The position numbers and the translations under genes are program-made. Positions 19,128 through 28,617 of a stretch of 64,000 nt of DNA are shown here, in pieces (positions within the stretch are counted from its first letter, which is position 1; each line of letters opens with the position of its first letter). The stretch lies in NCBI RefSeq assembly GCF_003634105.1, contig NZ_RBIQ01000011.1, forward strand, positions 124,001 to 188,000, given 5' to 3'. Origin of the DNA: Maribacter vaceletii (GTDB taxonomy: Bacteria; Bacteroidota; Bacteroidia; Flavobacteriales; Flavobacteriaceae). The notes under the pieces are model-generated. The model worked only from the letters and a program-made list of their open reading frames with translations, did not search any database and was not told the DNA's origin.

Positions 19128-19786
19128 TATCCAGCTATATTTTTTAGTTCTTCTATTGTTTGTGTAGGATTTTCGCTTTTAAAAACAAAACTACCAGCAA
19201 CTAATACATCGGCACCAGCATTTGTAAGAGCAGCAGCATTTTTTGATGTAACTCCACCATCAATCTCTATTAAAGTTTTTGCATTCTTTTTATTGATTAA
19301 TTCTTTTAGGGCTTTTACTTTATTGTATGTATTTTCTATAAAAGATTGCCCGCCAAAACCAGGATTAACACTCATTAAACAAACTACATCAATATCTTGT
19401 ATAACATTTTCTAAAAGAGAAACATTTGTATGCGGATTTAATGCCACACCGGCTAGCATACCTTCTGCTTTAATTGCTTGTAAAGAACGGTGTAAATGGG
19501 TGCAAGCTTCATAGTGTATGGTTAGTATAGAAGCACCTAAGTCTGCAAATGTTTTAATGTAGCGGTCCGGGTCTACAATCATTAAATGAACATCTAATGG
19601 TTTTGTTGCGTGTTTTTGAATAGCTTTTAAAACAGGCATACCGTATGAGATGTTTGGAACAAAAACACCATCCATAACATCTATATGATGCCAATCTGCA
19701 TTACTGTTATTAACCATTTCAACATCTTGTTGTAAGTTGCCAAAGTCGGCAGCCAGTAGGGAAGGGGCAATTTTTGTTTTGCTCAT
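19127..19786 (-). CDS. rpe: Ribulose-phosphate 3-epimerase
   Basis: Rpe interconverts D-ribulose 5-phosphate and D-xylulose 5-phosphate in the pentose phosphate pathway. The 219-residue TIM barrel shows the N-terminal APSLLAADFGNL, the metal-binding HIDVMDGVFVPN, LDVHLMI, the SVNPGFGGQSF loop and the EIDGGV strand. All are expected catalytic or phosphate-binding elements. A TATTTTTG promoter box lies about 28 bases upstream of its ATG, and ypdA follows with a one-base overlap. Confidence 0.96.
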   Translation of the reverse strand: MSKTKIAPSLLAADFGNLQQDVEMVNNSNADWHHIDVMDGVFVPNISYGMPVLKAIQKHATKPLDVHLMIVDPDRYIKTFADLGASILTIHYEACTHLHRSLQAIKAEGMLAGVALNPHTNVSLLENVIQDIDVVCLMSVNPGFGGQSFIENTYNKVKALKELINKKNAKTLIEIDGGVTSKNAAALTNAGADVLVAGSFVFKSENPTQTIEELKNIAG

Positions 19787-19813
19787 TAGAAAATACCTTT
19801 GTTAGTTTAATAA

Positions 19814-19821
19814 CAAAAATA
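19814..19821 (-). promoter_or_regulatory. Promoter -7 box of rpe
   Basis: On the minus strand this reads TATTTTTG, an exact match to the Bacteroidota TAnnTTTG element, 28 bases before the rpe ATG. A clear -33 TTTG was not found. Confidence 0.6.
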
Positions 19822-19862
19822 CGGAAATGTATACTTTTTAGTAGTGTGTTTAAGAATAGTAT

Positions 19863-20315
19863 TTACTGTATATGTCGTAAACCTTCATAAACTACAATGC
19901 TAACTGCATTGGCAATATTTAAACTTCGTATATGTTCACTATATAATGGTATCTTGTAAAGATGCTCTTTGTTACTTTCTATAATTTGTTTTGATAATCC
20001 TACAGATTCTTTTCCAAAAACAAGAAACATATTTTTTTTAAAAGGAATATCCCAGTGTTTTTTTTTGCCATGACTAGATAAAAAAACCATTTCTTTATCT
20101 TTATGTTGCAAAAAAAAGTCTTCTACGCTTTCGTAAATAAGTACATTTAAGTGTTGCCAATAATCTAAACCGGCACGTTTAACTCTTTTGTCACTAAGTT
20201 CAAACCCAAATGGTTTTACAAGATGTAATGTGGATCCTGTTCCTAAACTTAACCTACCAATATTACCAGTATTATTTGGTATTTCTGGTTCTATAAGAAC
20301 AATATTAAATGCCAT
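19863..20315 (-). CDS. trmL: tRNA (cytidine/uridine-2'-O-)-methyltransferase TrmL
   Basis: TrmL is a SPOUT-class enzyme that 2'-O-methylates the wobble base of tRNA-Leu. The 150-residue protein covers the minimal SPOUT domain: LIEPEIPNNTGNIGRL (motif 1), the LVFGKESVGLS loop (motif 2) and IPLYSEHIRSLNIANAVSIV (motif 3, the knot). The short length without an extra RNA-binding domain fits TrmL rather than RlmB or TrmH. It lies two bases after the VF530-like gene and is probably cotranscribed with it. Confidence 0.93.
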   Translation of the reverse strand: MAFNIVLIEPEIPNNTGNIGRLSLGTGSTLHLVKPFGFELSDKRVKRAGLDYWQHLNVLIYESVEDFFLQHKDKEMVFLSSHGKKKHWDIPFKKNMFLVFGKESVGLSKQIIESNKEHLYKIPLYSEHIRSLNIANAVSIVVYEGLRHIQ

Positions 20316-20317
20316 AT

Positions 20318-20536
20318 TTATTTTTTAATGCTGTGAAGGTATAGTTTTTCTACTTTTTCTCTTGCCCAAGGTGTTCTTCTTAAAAATTTTAGGCTAGATT
20401 TTATAGAAGGATTGCTCTTAAAGCAGTTTATATTTATTTGGTTTGCTAATTCTTCCCAACTGTATTTGTCTGTTAGTTCTTCTAGAATGGTTGCGAGTTT
20501 AACACCATGAAGAGGATTATTGGGTTGTGTTTCCAT
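20318..20536 (-). CDS. VF530-family (DUF2132) small protein
   Basis: The 72-residue protein matches the VF530/DUF2132 family, known from a structure with a DNA-binding-like helical fold. It is recognised by [19 protein letters not shown], the [22 protein letters not shown] segment and the terminal EKVEKLYL. Its cellular role is not established. It is directly upstream of trmL on the same strand, and a terminator-like hairpin lies upstream of it. Confidence 0.88.
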   Translation of the reverse strand: METQPNNPLHGVKLATILEELTDKYSWEELANQININCFKSNPSIKSSLKFLRRTPWAREKVEKLYLHSIKK

Positions 20537-20553
20537 AAAGATTCTAAAATTAT

Positions 20554-20580
20554 AAAACTCCGGTAATCAGCCGGAGTTTA
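20554..20580 (-). terminator. Terminator-like hairpin downstream of rpoD
   Basis: AAACTCCGG and CCGGAGTTT pair with a 7-base loop. It lies about 120 bases beyond the rpoD stop and 18 bases before the VF530-like start, so it separates the two transcripts. Confidence 0.65.
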
Positions 20581-20700
20581 TTCATCAATCAAAAAACGAA
20601 CAGTCATGATAAACTGTTGTTATGTTTCACAAATTACAATTAATATGCCAAATTTCCAATATGTTAAAATTTTGCAATATAATTTTAATAGGTGTCTTGT

Positions 20701-21564
20701 TTAACCAAGATATGTTTTTAATATTTTGCTTCTAGATGTATGTTTTAATCTACGAATAGCTTTTTCTTTAATTTGACGAACTCTTTCTCTTGTTAAATCA
20801 AAAGTTTCACCAATTTCTTCTAGGGTCATAGAGTGTTGTCCTGCTAAACCAAAATATAAACGAATAACATCTGCTTCTCTTGGAGTTAATGTTTCCAAAG
20901 CACGTTCTATTTCCGTACGTAATGATTCATGCAACAATTCCTTATCAGGATTTGGAGATTCGCCACTACGAAGTACATCGTAAAGGTTAGAATCTTCCCC
21001 ATCAATTAATGGAGCATCCATAGATACATGACGACCAGAATTTTTAAGAGACTGCTTTACATCATCAACTGTCATGTCTAATTCTTTTGCTATTTCTTCT
21101 GGTGAAGGCTGGCGCTCATGTGCTTGCTCTAAAAATGCAAAAGTTTTGTTTATTTTGTTTATTGAACCAATTTTGTTCAATGGTAAACGAACAATACGAG
21201 ATTGTTCTGCTAATGCTTGTAAGATAGATTGACGAATCCACCAAACTGCATAAGAGATAAATTTGAATCCACGAGTTTCATCAAAACGTTGTGCCGCTTT
21301 TATCAATCCTAAGTTTCCTTCATTGATTAAGTCTGGCAGAGTAAGGCCCTGGTTTTGGTACTGCTTAGCAACCGATACTACGAATCTTAGATTGGCTTTT
21401 GTAAGTTTTTCAAGAGCGATCTGGTCGCCTGCCTTGATGCGTTGTGCCAATTCTACTTCTTCATCTGCAGTAATAAGGTCTACTTTTCCAATTTCTTGTA
21501 AGTACTTATCCAAAGATGCGGTTTCCCTATTGGTAACCTGTTTTGTAATCTTAAGCTGTCTCAT
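20701..21564 (-). CDS. rpoD: Primary sigma-70 factor (Bacteroidota type)
   Basis: At 287 residues this is the short primary sigma factor of Bacteroidota, which lacks region 1.1 and the long non-conserved insert. Region 1.2 ([27 protein letters not shown]), region 2 ([46 protein letters not shown]), region 3, and region 4 ([42 protein letters not shown]) are all present. It recognises the unusual TTTG/TAnnTTTG promoters seen in this window. Confidence 0.95.
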   Translation of the reverse strand: MRQLKITKQVTNRETASLDKYLQEIGKVDLITADEEVELAQRIKAGDQIALEKLTKANLRFVVSVAKQYQNQGLTLPDLINEGNLGLIKAAQRFDETRGFKFISYAVWWIRQSILQALAEQSRIVRLPLNKIGSINKINKTFAFLEQAHERQPSPEEIAKELDMTVDDVKQSLKNSGRHVSMDAPLIDGEDSNLYDVLRSGESPNPDKELLHESLRTEIERALETLTPREADVIRLYFGLAGQHSMTLEEIGETFDLTRERVRQIKEKAIRRLKHTSRSKILKTYLG

Positions 21565-21874
21565 TTAATAAAATTAAGTTCATTTGCATAGACTGCATAT
21601 ACTTATACGTAAAAAAGCTACGAATGTTACAAAAGCATTAAAAAAAATGCATTTTTTAGTTAAACGGTAAGAAAACAAGGTTTTTTCTTTGTTTTACTTC
21701 ATGTATTTATTAGTCGAAAAAAGAAAAATAACTTTCAGAAAAAGAATAATTAGGAAGATTTTATTTTATAAAATATATAGTCTTGGAGAATTAAAATATT
21801 AATTATAAAGTAAAATTGCTAGTCTTTAATACCTCATAGAGGTAAAAAACTAGCAATTTTATGTTGAAAAAATA
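21565..21874. other. Intergenic region upstream of rpoD
   Basis: The 310 bases hold the rpoD promoter region and the glycosyltransferase terminator (21811-21861). I found no open frame worth calling and no exact TAnnTTTG box. Confidence 0.5.
21811..21861 (-). terminator. Long hairpin after the glycosyltransferase gene
   Basis: A perfect 13-bp stem (21811-21823 with 21849-21861) encloses a 25-base loop that itself contains a 6-bp hairpin, TACCTC/GAGGTA (21830-21844). It lies 14 bases beyond the glycosyltransferase stop. The nested structure is unusual for a plain terminator. Confidence 0.65.
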
Positions 21875-23245
21875 TTATTTTTTTTCGGGTAATCCTCTTG
21901 TTAGCCAACCTCTTCTACTTGCAGTTGCAATTGCATAAGGGGTAATCCAAAACAAACCAAAAGCATATAAAATACTATAAGAATATGCCCAGAAAGCTTC
22001 TTTAAAGTCATATTTATTTGCGTAGAATATAACAGGGAAAGAAGATAGTATAAGGATACTTAATAAAGTAGAGCTTATATATAGTAATGGGTGCGATAAT
22101 ATAAAGAATAACATGAATATTAAAAATGGGTAACTCATTATTATTTTTAAAGATTGATTTATAAATAATATTCTAGTCCCAAGTTTAGTTTCTTCTCTAA
22201 AGTTTTTGAATACATATTTAGACATTTGAATGTTTTCACGAACATTACTTCTTCCCCATCTAATAAACATTTTATATAAACCAGTATATTCTTCAGGAAC
22301 ATTTGTATAAGCAACTGCATTTTTTTGAAATAATACATGGTATCCTTGTTTTAGTATCATGTTTGTCATTGCTCTATCTTCTCCAATATCTGATGGTTGC
22401 CCCATAAAAGTTTGGTTAATCCATTCTGGTAAACAAGTAAAAACAGCAGTACTTCTATACGCAGCTAAAGCTCCAGGAGTACATAATACAGAGTTTAAAC
22501 TACTTTCTGCAGAACGAACAAATTCAAAACTTAAAACAAAACTTACGTCTAACATTTTAGGTAACAAAGCCTTTTCTTTATTTAAGACTCTAATATTACC
22601 TGCAACGGCACCACATTTTTCATTTGTTACAAATGGACTAACTAAAATTCTTAGGGTGTCTGGGTCTACAATAGAATCACTATCTACCGTAATAAAAACT
22701 TCTCCTGTTCCAAGGTTAAAGCCACGGTATAATGCATGTCTTTTACCTTTGTTTTCTGGTTGTTGGTATATTTCTAAACGATCTCCCAAGATGTTTTTGG
22801 CTTTTTTCATCCATTCCCATGTATCATCTGCACTACCATCATCTATAGAGATTATTTGTAATTTTTGTTCTGGAAAATTACTCTCGTCTAAACTTATTAG
22901 AGTGTCATATACTTGCTTACCTTCATTATAAGCTGGGACTATAACTGTACAAGTTGGTAGTTCTTCATCAGATACAGATGCAATTGGCTTGTATTTAAAA
23001 TATCTAAATAAAACATAAACAAAATAAGCTGCTTTTAAAAAGAATAAAAAACCTGCTATAGCCATAAAAGTAAGACCTATGATAGAGCTTGATCTTTCTT
23101 TATTAAATTGGTCAAAATCACTTTGAAATACATAAACTAGGTAAATAGCACCAATCATTAATAAGAATGTACTAGCCAATACTGTAATTCCCCAAGGGTC
23201 TGTAGTTTTTTTTGATTGTAATGGTAAAGTGTTTTTGTTTTCCAT
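21875..23245 (-). CDS. Processive family 2 glycosyltransferase, membrane-bound
   Basis: The 456-residue protein resembles hyaluronan/chitin/poly-GlcNAc synthases. Two N-terminal membrane helices (about 18-41 and 54-82) are followed by a GT-A domain with the VIVPAYNEGKQV start, VDSDSIVDPDT (DxD), IGEDRAMT (ED acceptor site) and FIRWGRS (R-W pair of the Q/RxxRW motif). Several helices lie near the C-terminus (about 360-440). It would use a nucleotide sugar to build and perhaps export a polysaccharide. The sugar cannot be told from sequence, and no polysaccharide partner genes are adjacent. Confidence 0.88.
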   Translation of the reverse strand: MENKNTLPLQSKKTTDPWGITVLASTFLLMIGAIYLVYVFQSDFDQFNKERSSSIIGLTFMAIAGFLFFLKAAYFVYVLFRYFKYKPIASVSDEELPTCTVIVPAYNEGKQVYDTLISLDESNFPEQKLQIISIDDGSADDTWEWMKKAKNILGDRLEIYQQPENKGKRHALYRGFNLGTGEVFITVDSDSIVDPDTLRILVSPFVTNEKCGAVAGNIRVLNKEKALLPKMLDVSFVLSFEFVRSAESSLNSVLCTPGALAAYRSTAVFTCLPEWINQTFMGQPSDIGEDRAMTNMILKQGYHVLFQKNAVAYTNVPEEYTGLYKMFIRWGRSNVRENIQMSKYVFKNFREETKLGTRILFINQSLKIIMSYPFLIFMLFFILSHPLLYISSTLLSILILSSFPVIFYANKYDFKEAFWAYSYSILYAFGLFWITPYAIATASRRGWLTRGLPEKK

Positions 23246-23472
23246 GAATATTTTTTTAATATTTTGTTCTACTACTTTTACGATGACTTTGGTCTTTTAG
23301 ATTTTTTAATTTTTCGTTTTATGAATACTTTATGAATATTCTAACATTTGAGTTTTATAATCTAAAAAGTTGTTAAAAAAGAGAGAATTTAATATTAAAT
23401 AATAAGGGTTTTTTTTGTGTTTTTAGAGCGAAGAACTAGAGGTGTTTTTTTTGTTTAATTTTTAAAAAAAAG

Positions 23473-23504
23473 AAAGCCCAGTTAGTAAACTAACTGGGCT
23501 TTTA
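23473..23504 (-). terminator. Terminator after pnp
   Basis: AAAGCCCAGTTAG pairs perfectly with CTAACTGGGCTTT around a 4-base loop, and a T-rich run follows on the minus strand. It lies about 20 bases past the pnp stop. Confidence 0.88.
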
Positions 23505-23524
23505 TAATTTAAGGGAATTAAGAA

Positions 23525-25771
23525 TTAATCTTCTTTTTTACCTTCTCTTGGTTTTCTGTCGTCTCTACGATTGTCACGTCCACGATTATCGCGTCCACGA
23601 TTGTCTCTACCTCTGTTGTTATCTCTTGGAGGTCTTTCTACATACCCTTCTGGTTTTGGTAAAAGAGCTTTACGAGAAACTTTTTCTTTACGAGTTCTTG
23701 GGTCTACACCAAAGTACTTAACATCAAAAACATCTCCCATGTTTACAACATCGGTTACATTTTCTGTGCGTTCCCAGGCCAGTTCAGATACGTGCAATAA
23801 AACTTCGTTTCCTGGAGCATCTGTATATTCTACAACAGCACCAAAATCTAACATTTTAATTACTTTAACTTCGTAAACACTACCTTTTTCTGGTTTAAAT
23901 AGTAAAGAATCTATTTTAGCTTCCACAGCAGCAATACCTTCAGAACCAGTTCCTAATATTTCAACAATACCTTCTTCAGTAACAGGGTCTTCATTTATAA
24001 CAATTGTACATCCTGTTTCTTTTTGTAATTCTTGAATTACTTTTCCACCAGGACCAATTAAAGCTCCAATAAACTCATTAGGAATACGTCTTGTAATCAT
24101 TGTAGGAGCATGCTCCTTAACACCTGAATTTGGAGAAGAAATAGTATCGGTAATTTTTCCTAAGATGTGTAAACGTCCATCACGGGCTTGTTTTAAGGCA
24201 TTTACAAGAATTTCGTAAGAAAGACCTTTTACTTTAATATCCATTTGGCAAGCTGTAATACCATCTTCTGTACCCGTTACTTTAAAATCCATATCTCCTA
24301 AGTGATCTTCATCACCTAAAATATCAGATAATACAGCATATTTCCCAGAATCCGAGTCAGAGATAAGTCCCATTGCAATACCAGAAACAGGTTTCTTTAA
24401 TTGTACACCAGCATCCATCATTGCCATTGTACCTGCACATACTGTAGCCATAGATGAAGAACCGTTAGATTCTAATATTTCAGAAACCACACGTACTGTA
24501 TAAGGGCAATCAGCAGGAACCATTCCTTTTAATGCTCTTTGCGCTAAGTTACCATGTCCTACTTCTCTACGAGAGGTACCTCTAATTGGTCTAGCTTCTC
24601 CAGTAGAAAAAGGAGGGAAGTTGTAGTGTAAATAGAAGGTTTCTTCACCTTCGTATGATGGCATGTCTATTTGGTTAGCCTCTCTACTAGTACCTAAAGT
24701 AACTGTAGCTAAAGCTTGTGTTTCTCCACGTGTAAATATGGATGAACCATGAGTAGATGGTAAATAATCTACCTCACACCAGATTGGTCTAATCTCGTCA
24801 GTCTTACGACCATCTAAACGTAAACCTTCGTTTAATGTTAAATCACGTACAGCAGCTTTTTCAGCTTTGCTGTAATATTTAGAAATTAATCCGCCAAAAT
24901 CTGCTTGCTCTTCTTCAGAGAATGATGCTTTAATTTCTTCTTTAATTTCACCAAAAGCTGCGCTACGCTCATGTTTAGCAGAACCTGCTTGAGCAACAGC
25001 ATATACTTTATCGTAAGCCATGTCATGAATTTTCTTTGCTAAATCTGCATCTTCACGTTCTGGCTCGTACTCACGTACTTCTTTTTTACCAAATGCTTTT
25101 GCTAAAGCTTCTTGCGCTGCACATTGTACTTTAATAGCTTCGTGTGCAAATTTGATAGCTTCTGTCATTTCTTCCTCAGAAATTTCATCCATTTCACCCT
25201 CAACCATCATAACAGAATCTGCAGATGCTCCAATCATCATATCAATGTCAGACTCTTCTAATTGTGCTCTAGTTGGGTTAATAATGAATTCTCCATTTAC
25301 ACGACCAACTCTAGCTTCAGAGATAGCACATTCAAACGGGAAATCTGATAATTGGATAGCAGCAGAAGCAGCTAAACCTGCCATAGCATCTGGCATAACA
25401 TCAGGGTCATGTGACATTAACTGAATCATTACCTGAGTTTCAGAATGGTAATCTTTTGGAAATAATGGGCGTAAAACACGATCCACTAAACGCATTGTTA
25501 ATACTTCACCGTCACTAGGTCTTGCTTCTCTTTTGAAGAAACCACCTGGGTAACGACCAGCAGCAGCAAATTTTTCTCTGTAATCTACCGTTAATGGTAA
25601 AAAGTCAACATCTGCTTGTTTGTAGTTGGAAACAACTGTACATAATAACATACATTTTCCAGATTGAACAACAACAGAACCGTGTGCCTGTTTTGCCAAT
25701 TTTCCGGTTTCGATAGAAATTTCTCTACCGTCCCCAAGGTCTATGACCTCTTTAAATACTTTTGGAATCAT
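23525..25771 (-). CDS. pnp: Polyribonucleotide nucleotidyltransferase (PNPase)
   Basis: PNPase degrades RNA 3' to 5' by phosphorolysis. Two RNase PH domains are visible ([21 protein letters not shown] in the first, [17 protein letters not shown] and [15 protein letters not shown] in the second), followed by a KH domain ([20 protein letters not shown]) and an S1 domain ([16 protein letters not shown]). The tail is a basic run with repeated NRGRD units. I chose the ATG at 25771 ([13 protein letters not shown]), which matches flavobacterial homologues as I recall them; an in-frame ATG at 25789 and a TTG at 25816 would extend it. rpsO lies upstream with its own terminator between. Confidence 0.95.
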   Translation of the reverse strand: MIPKVFKEVIDLGDGREISIETGKLAKQAHGSVVVQSGKCMLLCTVVSNYKQADVDFLPLTVDYREKFAAAGRYPGGFFKREARPSDGEVLTMRLVDRVLRPLFPKDYHSETQVMIQLMSHDPDVMPDAMAGLAASAAIQLSDFPFECAISEARVGRVNGEFIINPTRAQLEESDIDMMIGASADSVMMVEGEMDEISEEEMTEAIKFAHEAIKVQCAAQEALAKAFGKKEVREYEPEREDADLAKKIHDMAYDKVYAVAQAGSAKHERSAAFGEIKEEIKASFSEEEQADFGGLISKYYSKAEKAAVRDLTLNEGLRLDGRKTDEIRPIWCEVDYLPSTHGSSIFTRGETQALATVTLGTSREANQIDMPSYEGEETFYLHYNFPPFSTGEARPIRGTSRREVGHGNLAQRALKGMVPADCPYTVRVVSEILESNGSSSMATVCAGTMAMMDAGVQLKKPVSGIAMGLISDSDSGKYAVLSDILGDEDHLGDMDFKVTGTEDGITACQMDIKVKGLSYEILVNALKQARDGRLHILGKITDTISSPNSGVKEHAPTMITRRIPNEFIGALIGPGGKVIQELQKETGCTIVINEDPVTEEGIVEILGTGSEGIAAVEAKIDSLLFKPEKGSVYEVKVIKMLDFGAVVEYTDAPGNEVLLHVSELAWERTENVTDVVNMGDVFDVKYFGVDPRTRKEKVSRKALLPKPEGYVERPPRDNNRGRDNRGRDNRGRDNRRDDRKPREGKKED

Positions 25772-25947
25772 AAATTCGATTTTACCCATGTCTATTTTTA
25801 CATGAGTGTTAAACAATGGTCTTTTGTCTTGTTAGACAAATTGTGTGTTGTGTTGTTGTGTGGACCAATGAAAAACTATACGTAGCTTTTTGTGTTTGCT
25901 CTTCCTAAAATAGTTTAGGTTTTACCTCTTGAACAGTAGAGTATATT

Positions 25948-25977
25948 AAAAAGGGGAAGCATTGCTTCCCCTTTTAA
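25948..25977 (-). terminator. Terminator after rpsO
   Basis: AAAAGGGGAAGC pairs with GCTTCCCCTTTT around ATT, only a few bases beyond the rpsO stop. It is strong and roughly symmetric. Confidence 0.88.
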
Positions 25978-25979
25978 AA

Positions 25980-26249
25980 TTATTTTCTAATACCTAATTC
26001 TACAATTAGTTCACGATATTTTACAATATCTTTTTTCTTTAAGTAATCTAAAAGACTTCTTCTTTTACCTACTAATTTTACAAGAGAACGTTCTGTGTTA
26101 AAATCTTTATGATTTTTTTTAAGGTGTCCTGTTAGGTGGTTTATACGGTGTGTGAACAACGCTATTTGACCTTCAGTAGAACCTGTGTTCTCTGCTTTTC
26201 CGCCGTGTTTTGTAAAAATTTCGGCTTTAACTTCTTTTGTTAAATACAT
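25980..26249 (-). CDS. rpsO: 30S ribosomal protein S15
   Basis: S15 binds 16S rRNA early in assembly of the small subunit platform. The 89-residue protein is full length and carries the family core GSTEGQIALFTHRINHLTGHLKKNHKD and LVGKRRSLLDYLKKKD. It is monocistronic, between two hairpin terminators. Its promoter box is TATATTTG at 26304-26311. A short 5' leader hairpin (26282-26298) could be the site of S15 autoregulation known in other bacteria. Confidence 0.97.
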   Translation of the reverse strand: MYLTKEVKAEIFTKHGGKAENTGSTEGQIALFTHRINHLTGHLKKNHKDFNTERSLVKLVGKRRSLLDYLKKKDIVKYRELIVELGIRK

Positions 26250-26281
26250 TCCAATATTATTTTAAATGATTTTTATGTACA

Positions 26282-26298
26282 AGATTGATTTTCAATCT
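26282..26298 (-). promoter_or_regulatory. Leader hairpin of rpsO
   Basis: AGATTGA and TCAATCT pair with a 3-base loop in the predicted 5' leader, about 35 bases before the S15 start. S15 represses its own translation through leader RNA in several bacteria; the link here is inference. Confidence 0.35.
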
Positions 26299-26303
26299 GG
26301 GCG

Positions 26304-26311
26304 CAAATATA
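26304..26311 (-). promoter_or_regulatory. Promoter -7 box of rpsO
   Basis: TATATTTG on the minus strand matches TAnnTTTG exactly, about 55 bases upstream of the ATG. Confidence 0.6.
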
Positions 26312-26346
26312 ACTTTTTTTAAATTAAATTTATACTAAGTATAAAA

Positions 26347-26383
26347 AAAGTGCTACACTAGTATAAACTAGTGTAGCACTTTT
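26347..26383 (-). terminator. Terminator after the accD transcript
   Basis: A perfect 16-bp stem (AAAGTGCTACACTAGT with its complement, loop ATAA) is followed on the minus strand by a long T run. It separates the accD transcript from the rpsO promoter. Confidence 0.85.
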
Positions 26384-26404
26384 ACTCTATACTCTATAAT
26401 TTAA

Positions 26405-26480
26405 ATACTCCGAGGCTTGCCTCGGGATCAAAATTAGTTTCCAAATAAATGCCTCGTGGGCTTGCCCTGAGGTAGTTTAC
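26405..26480 (-). repeat. Dispersed double-palindrome element, copy B
   Basis: This is the inverted copy of 7253-7330. The palindromes CCGAGGCTTGCCTCGG (26410-26425) and CCTCGTGGGCTTGCCCTGAGG (26452-26472) are spaced as in copy A, with an AT-rich middle that is also similar. It begins 19 bases after the accD stop, in the same orientation relative to accD as copy A is to the YqeY-like gene. Confidence 0.75.
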
Positions 26481-26498
26481 TTGTAATGCTTAATTTAT

Positions 26499-27362
26499 CT
26501 AATTAAGTCTTACTTTATTATTTTGAATTAAATCTATATATAGATTTATGTTCTTTTTTAAATCTCTTCTATGCGAAATAAAATCTAAAAAGCCATGTTC
26601 TAGTAAAAATTCTGAGGTTTGAAAACCTTCTGGAAGGTCTTTTCCTGTAAAATCTTTTACAATTCTAGGGCCTGCAAAACCAATTAATGCACCAGGTTCA
26701 GAAATATTAATATCTCCAAGCATTGCATAAGAAGCTGTAGTACCACCAGTAGTTGGATCTGTACATAAAGAAATATACGGTATGCCTGCTTCTGCCAATT
26801 GTGCAAGTTTAGCAGATGTTTTTGCTAATTGCATTAAAGAGAGAGCAGCTTCCATCATACGGGCACCTCCAGATTTTGATATCATTAAAAATGGTATCTT
26901 ATTTTTTATAGAATAATCTATACCTCTTGCTATTTTTTCTCCTACAACGCTACCCATAGAGCCACCAATAAAACCAAAATCCATACAACAGATTACAAGT
27001 TTTTTGCCAGAAGAAAGACCTACAGCTGTACGCACAGCATCTTTTAATCCAGTTTTCTTTTGGGCATCTTTTAAACGATCAGAATACTTTTTAGTATCTT
27101 CAAATTTAAGAGGGTCTTTTGAAGTTAATTTAGCATCAAGCTCTTCAAACTTGTTTTCGTCAAAAAGAATTTCAAAGTACTCTTTGCTGCCAATTCTTAC
27201 GTGATAGTCATCTTCTGGACTTACGTAAAAGTTTTTAGCTAATTCATCAGACTCTACAATTTTACCTGTTGGGGACTTATACCACAATCCTTTAGGAGTG
27301 TCTTTCTTTTCTTCTGTAGAGGTTTGTATTCCTTTTTCTGTTCTTTTAAACCAAGCCGTCAT
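26499..27362 (-). CDS. accD: Acetyl-CoA carboxylase carboxyltransferase subunit beta
   Basis: AccD with AccA transfers CO2 from carboxybiotin to acetyl-CoA, the first step of fatty-acid synthesis. The crotonase-like core is clear: [80 protein letters not shown]. At 287 residues the length is normal. The N-terminal zinc ribbon, usually two CxxC pairs, is replaced here by SPTG and SPED at the equivalent places, so it should not bind zinc. It lies 36 bases after fbaA on the same strand. Confidence 0.95.
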   Translation of the reverse strand: MTAWFKRTEKGIQTSTEEKKDTPKGLWYKSPTGKIVESDELAKNFYVSPEDDYHVRIGSKEYFEILFDENKFEELDAKLTSKDPLKFEDTKKYSDRLKDAQKKTGLKDAVRTAVGLSSGKKLVICCMDFGFIGGSMGSVVGEKIARGIDYSIKNKIPFLMISKSGGARMMEAALSLMQLAKTSAKLAQLAEAGIPYISLCTDPTTGGTTASYAMLGDINISEPGALIGFAGPRIVKDFTGKDLPEGFQTSEFLLEHGFLDFISHRRDLKKNINLYIDLIQNNKVRLN

Positions 27363-27398
27363 ATATTCAAATTAGGTATTGTTAGATTTACTTTGGGG

Positions 27399-28466
27399 CT
27401 ACAATGTATTAACATTGTTTAAATCTTCAAAGGCTTTTTTCAATCTTTCTATAAAAGATTTTTCTCCTTCACGTAGCCAAACTCTTGGGTCATAGAATTT
27501 TTTGTTAGGTTCATCTGCCCCTTTTGGGTTTCCAATTTGTGCTTGTAAGTAGTCTTTTTTGTCTTGAATATAGTCTCTTACACCTGCTAAGAAAGCGTAT
27601 TGTAAATCGGTATCTATATTCATTTTTATTACGCCGTAGCTAATACCTTCACGAATTTCTTCTACAGTTGACCCAGATCCACCATGGAATACAAAATCTA
27701 TGTGATTATGCTCTACATTGTATTTTTTAGAAATATATTCTTGAGAGTTTAAAAGAATTTTTGGAGTTAACTTTACATTTCCAGGCTTATAAACACCGTG
27801 AACATTACCAAAAGCAGCTGCAATTGTAAATCTTGGGCTTACTTTAGAAAGTTCTTCATATGCATAAGCAACTTCTTCTGGTTGCGTATATAATTTAGAA
27901 TCATCTACATCAGAATTGTCTACACCATCTTCTTCACCACCTGTAATTCCTAATTCTATTTCTAAAGTCATATCCATTTTGCTCATGCGCTCAAGGTATC
28001 CTTTACATATTTCTATGTTTTCTTCTAAAGGCTCTTCAGAAAGATCTATCATGTGAGAACTAAAAAGAGATTTTCCAGTTTCTGCATAATGCTTTTCACT
28101 AGCGTCTAAAAGACCATCTATCCATGGTAATAATTTTTTAGCACAGTGATCTGTATGTAAAATAACTGTTGCTCCATAAGCTTCAGCCAATTGGTGAACG
28201 TGTTTTGCTCCTGCAACAGCTCCTTGTATAGCAGCATTTTGACCTTCATTAGAAAGACCTTTACCTGCATTAAATTGAGCTCCTCCATTAGAGAATTGAA
28301 TAATTACTGGAGCATTTAAACTTGCTGCAGTTTCTAACACACCATTAATAGTGTCTGATCCAATAACGTTTACAGCTGGTAGAGCAAATCCTTTTTCTTT
28401 TGCGTAATTAAAAATTTCTTGAACTTGATCTCCAGTAGCAACTCCTGGTTTTATGTTGTGAGCCAT
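27399..28466 (-). CDS. fbaA: Class II fructose-bisphosphate aldolase
   Basis: This zinc enzyme cleaves fructose 1,6-bisphosphate to DHAP and glyceraldehyde 3-phosphate. The 355-residue sequence is of the E. coli FbaA (class IIA) type. Visible motifs include ILHTDHCAKKLLPW with a zinc His, LEIELGITGGEEDGVDN, AAAFGNVHGVYKPGNVKL and DFVFHGGSGSTVEEI with phosphate-binding residues. A TACTTTTG promoter box lies about 36 bases upstream. It is followed by accD, an arrangement that couples glycolysis and lipid synthesis genes. Confidence 0.96.
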   Translation of the reverse strand: MAHNIKPGVATGDQVQEIFNYAKEKGFALPAVNVIGSDTINGVLETAASLNAPVIIQFSNGGAQFNAGKGLSNEGQNAAIQGAVAGAKHVHQLAEAYGATVILHTDHCAKKLLPWIDGLLDASEKHYAETGKSLFSSHMIDLSEEPLEENIEICKGYLERMSKMDMTLEIELGITGGEEDGVDNSDVDDSKLYTQPEEVAYAYEELSKVSPRFTIAAAFGNVHGVYKPGNVKLTPKILLNSQEYISKKYNVEHNHIDFVFHGGSGSTVEEIREGISYGVIKMNIDTDLQYAFLAGVRDYIQDKKDYLQAQIGNPKGADEPNKKFYDPRVWLREGEKSFIERLKKAFEDLNNVNTL

Positions 28467-28502
28467 TTTTTATTTGTTAAAAGTTTAAAAAAAATTGAGT
28501 AA

Positions 28503-28510
28503 CAAAAGTA
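28503..28510 (-). promoter_or_regulatory. Promoter -7 box of fbaA
   Basis: TACTTTTG on the minus strand matches TAnnTTTG exactly, about 36 bases before the fbaA ATG. Confidence 0.6.
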
Positions 28511-28617
28511 TTAAAAATTATTCATAGGTAATTGTCTTTTTGTTTGTAAACAAGGAGTTTAGTGTATATAGATAGTCTACAACGTTTGCGATTGTTAATA
28601 TTAAAACAAATAAGAGT

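Noticed and set aside
28539-28552. Near-palindrome TTGTTTGTAAACAA upstream of fbaA
   Set aside because: It is imperfect at the centre, AT-rich and about 30 bases upstream of the promoter box. A chance occurrence cannot be excluded, so it is not listed as an operator.
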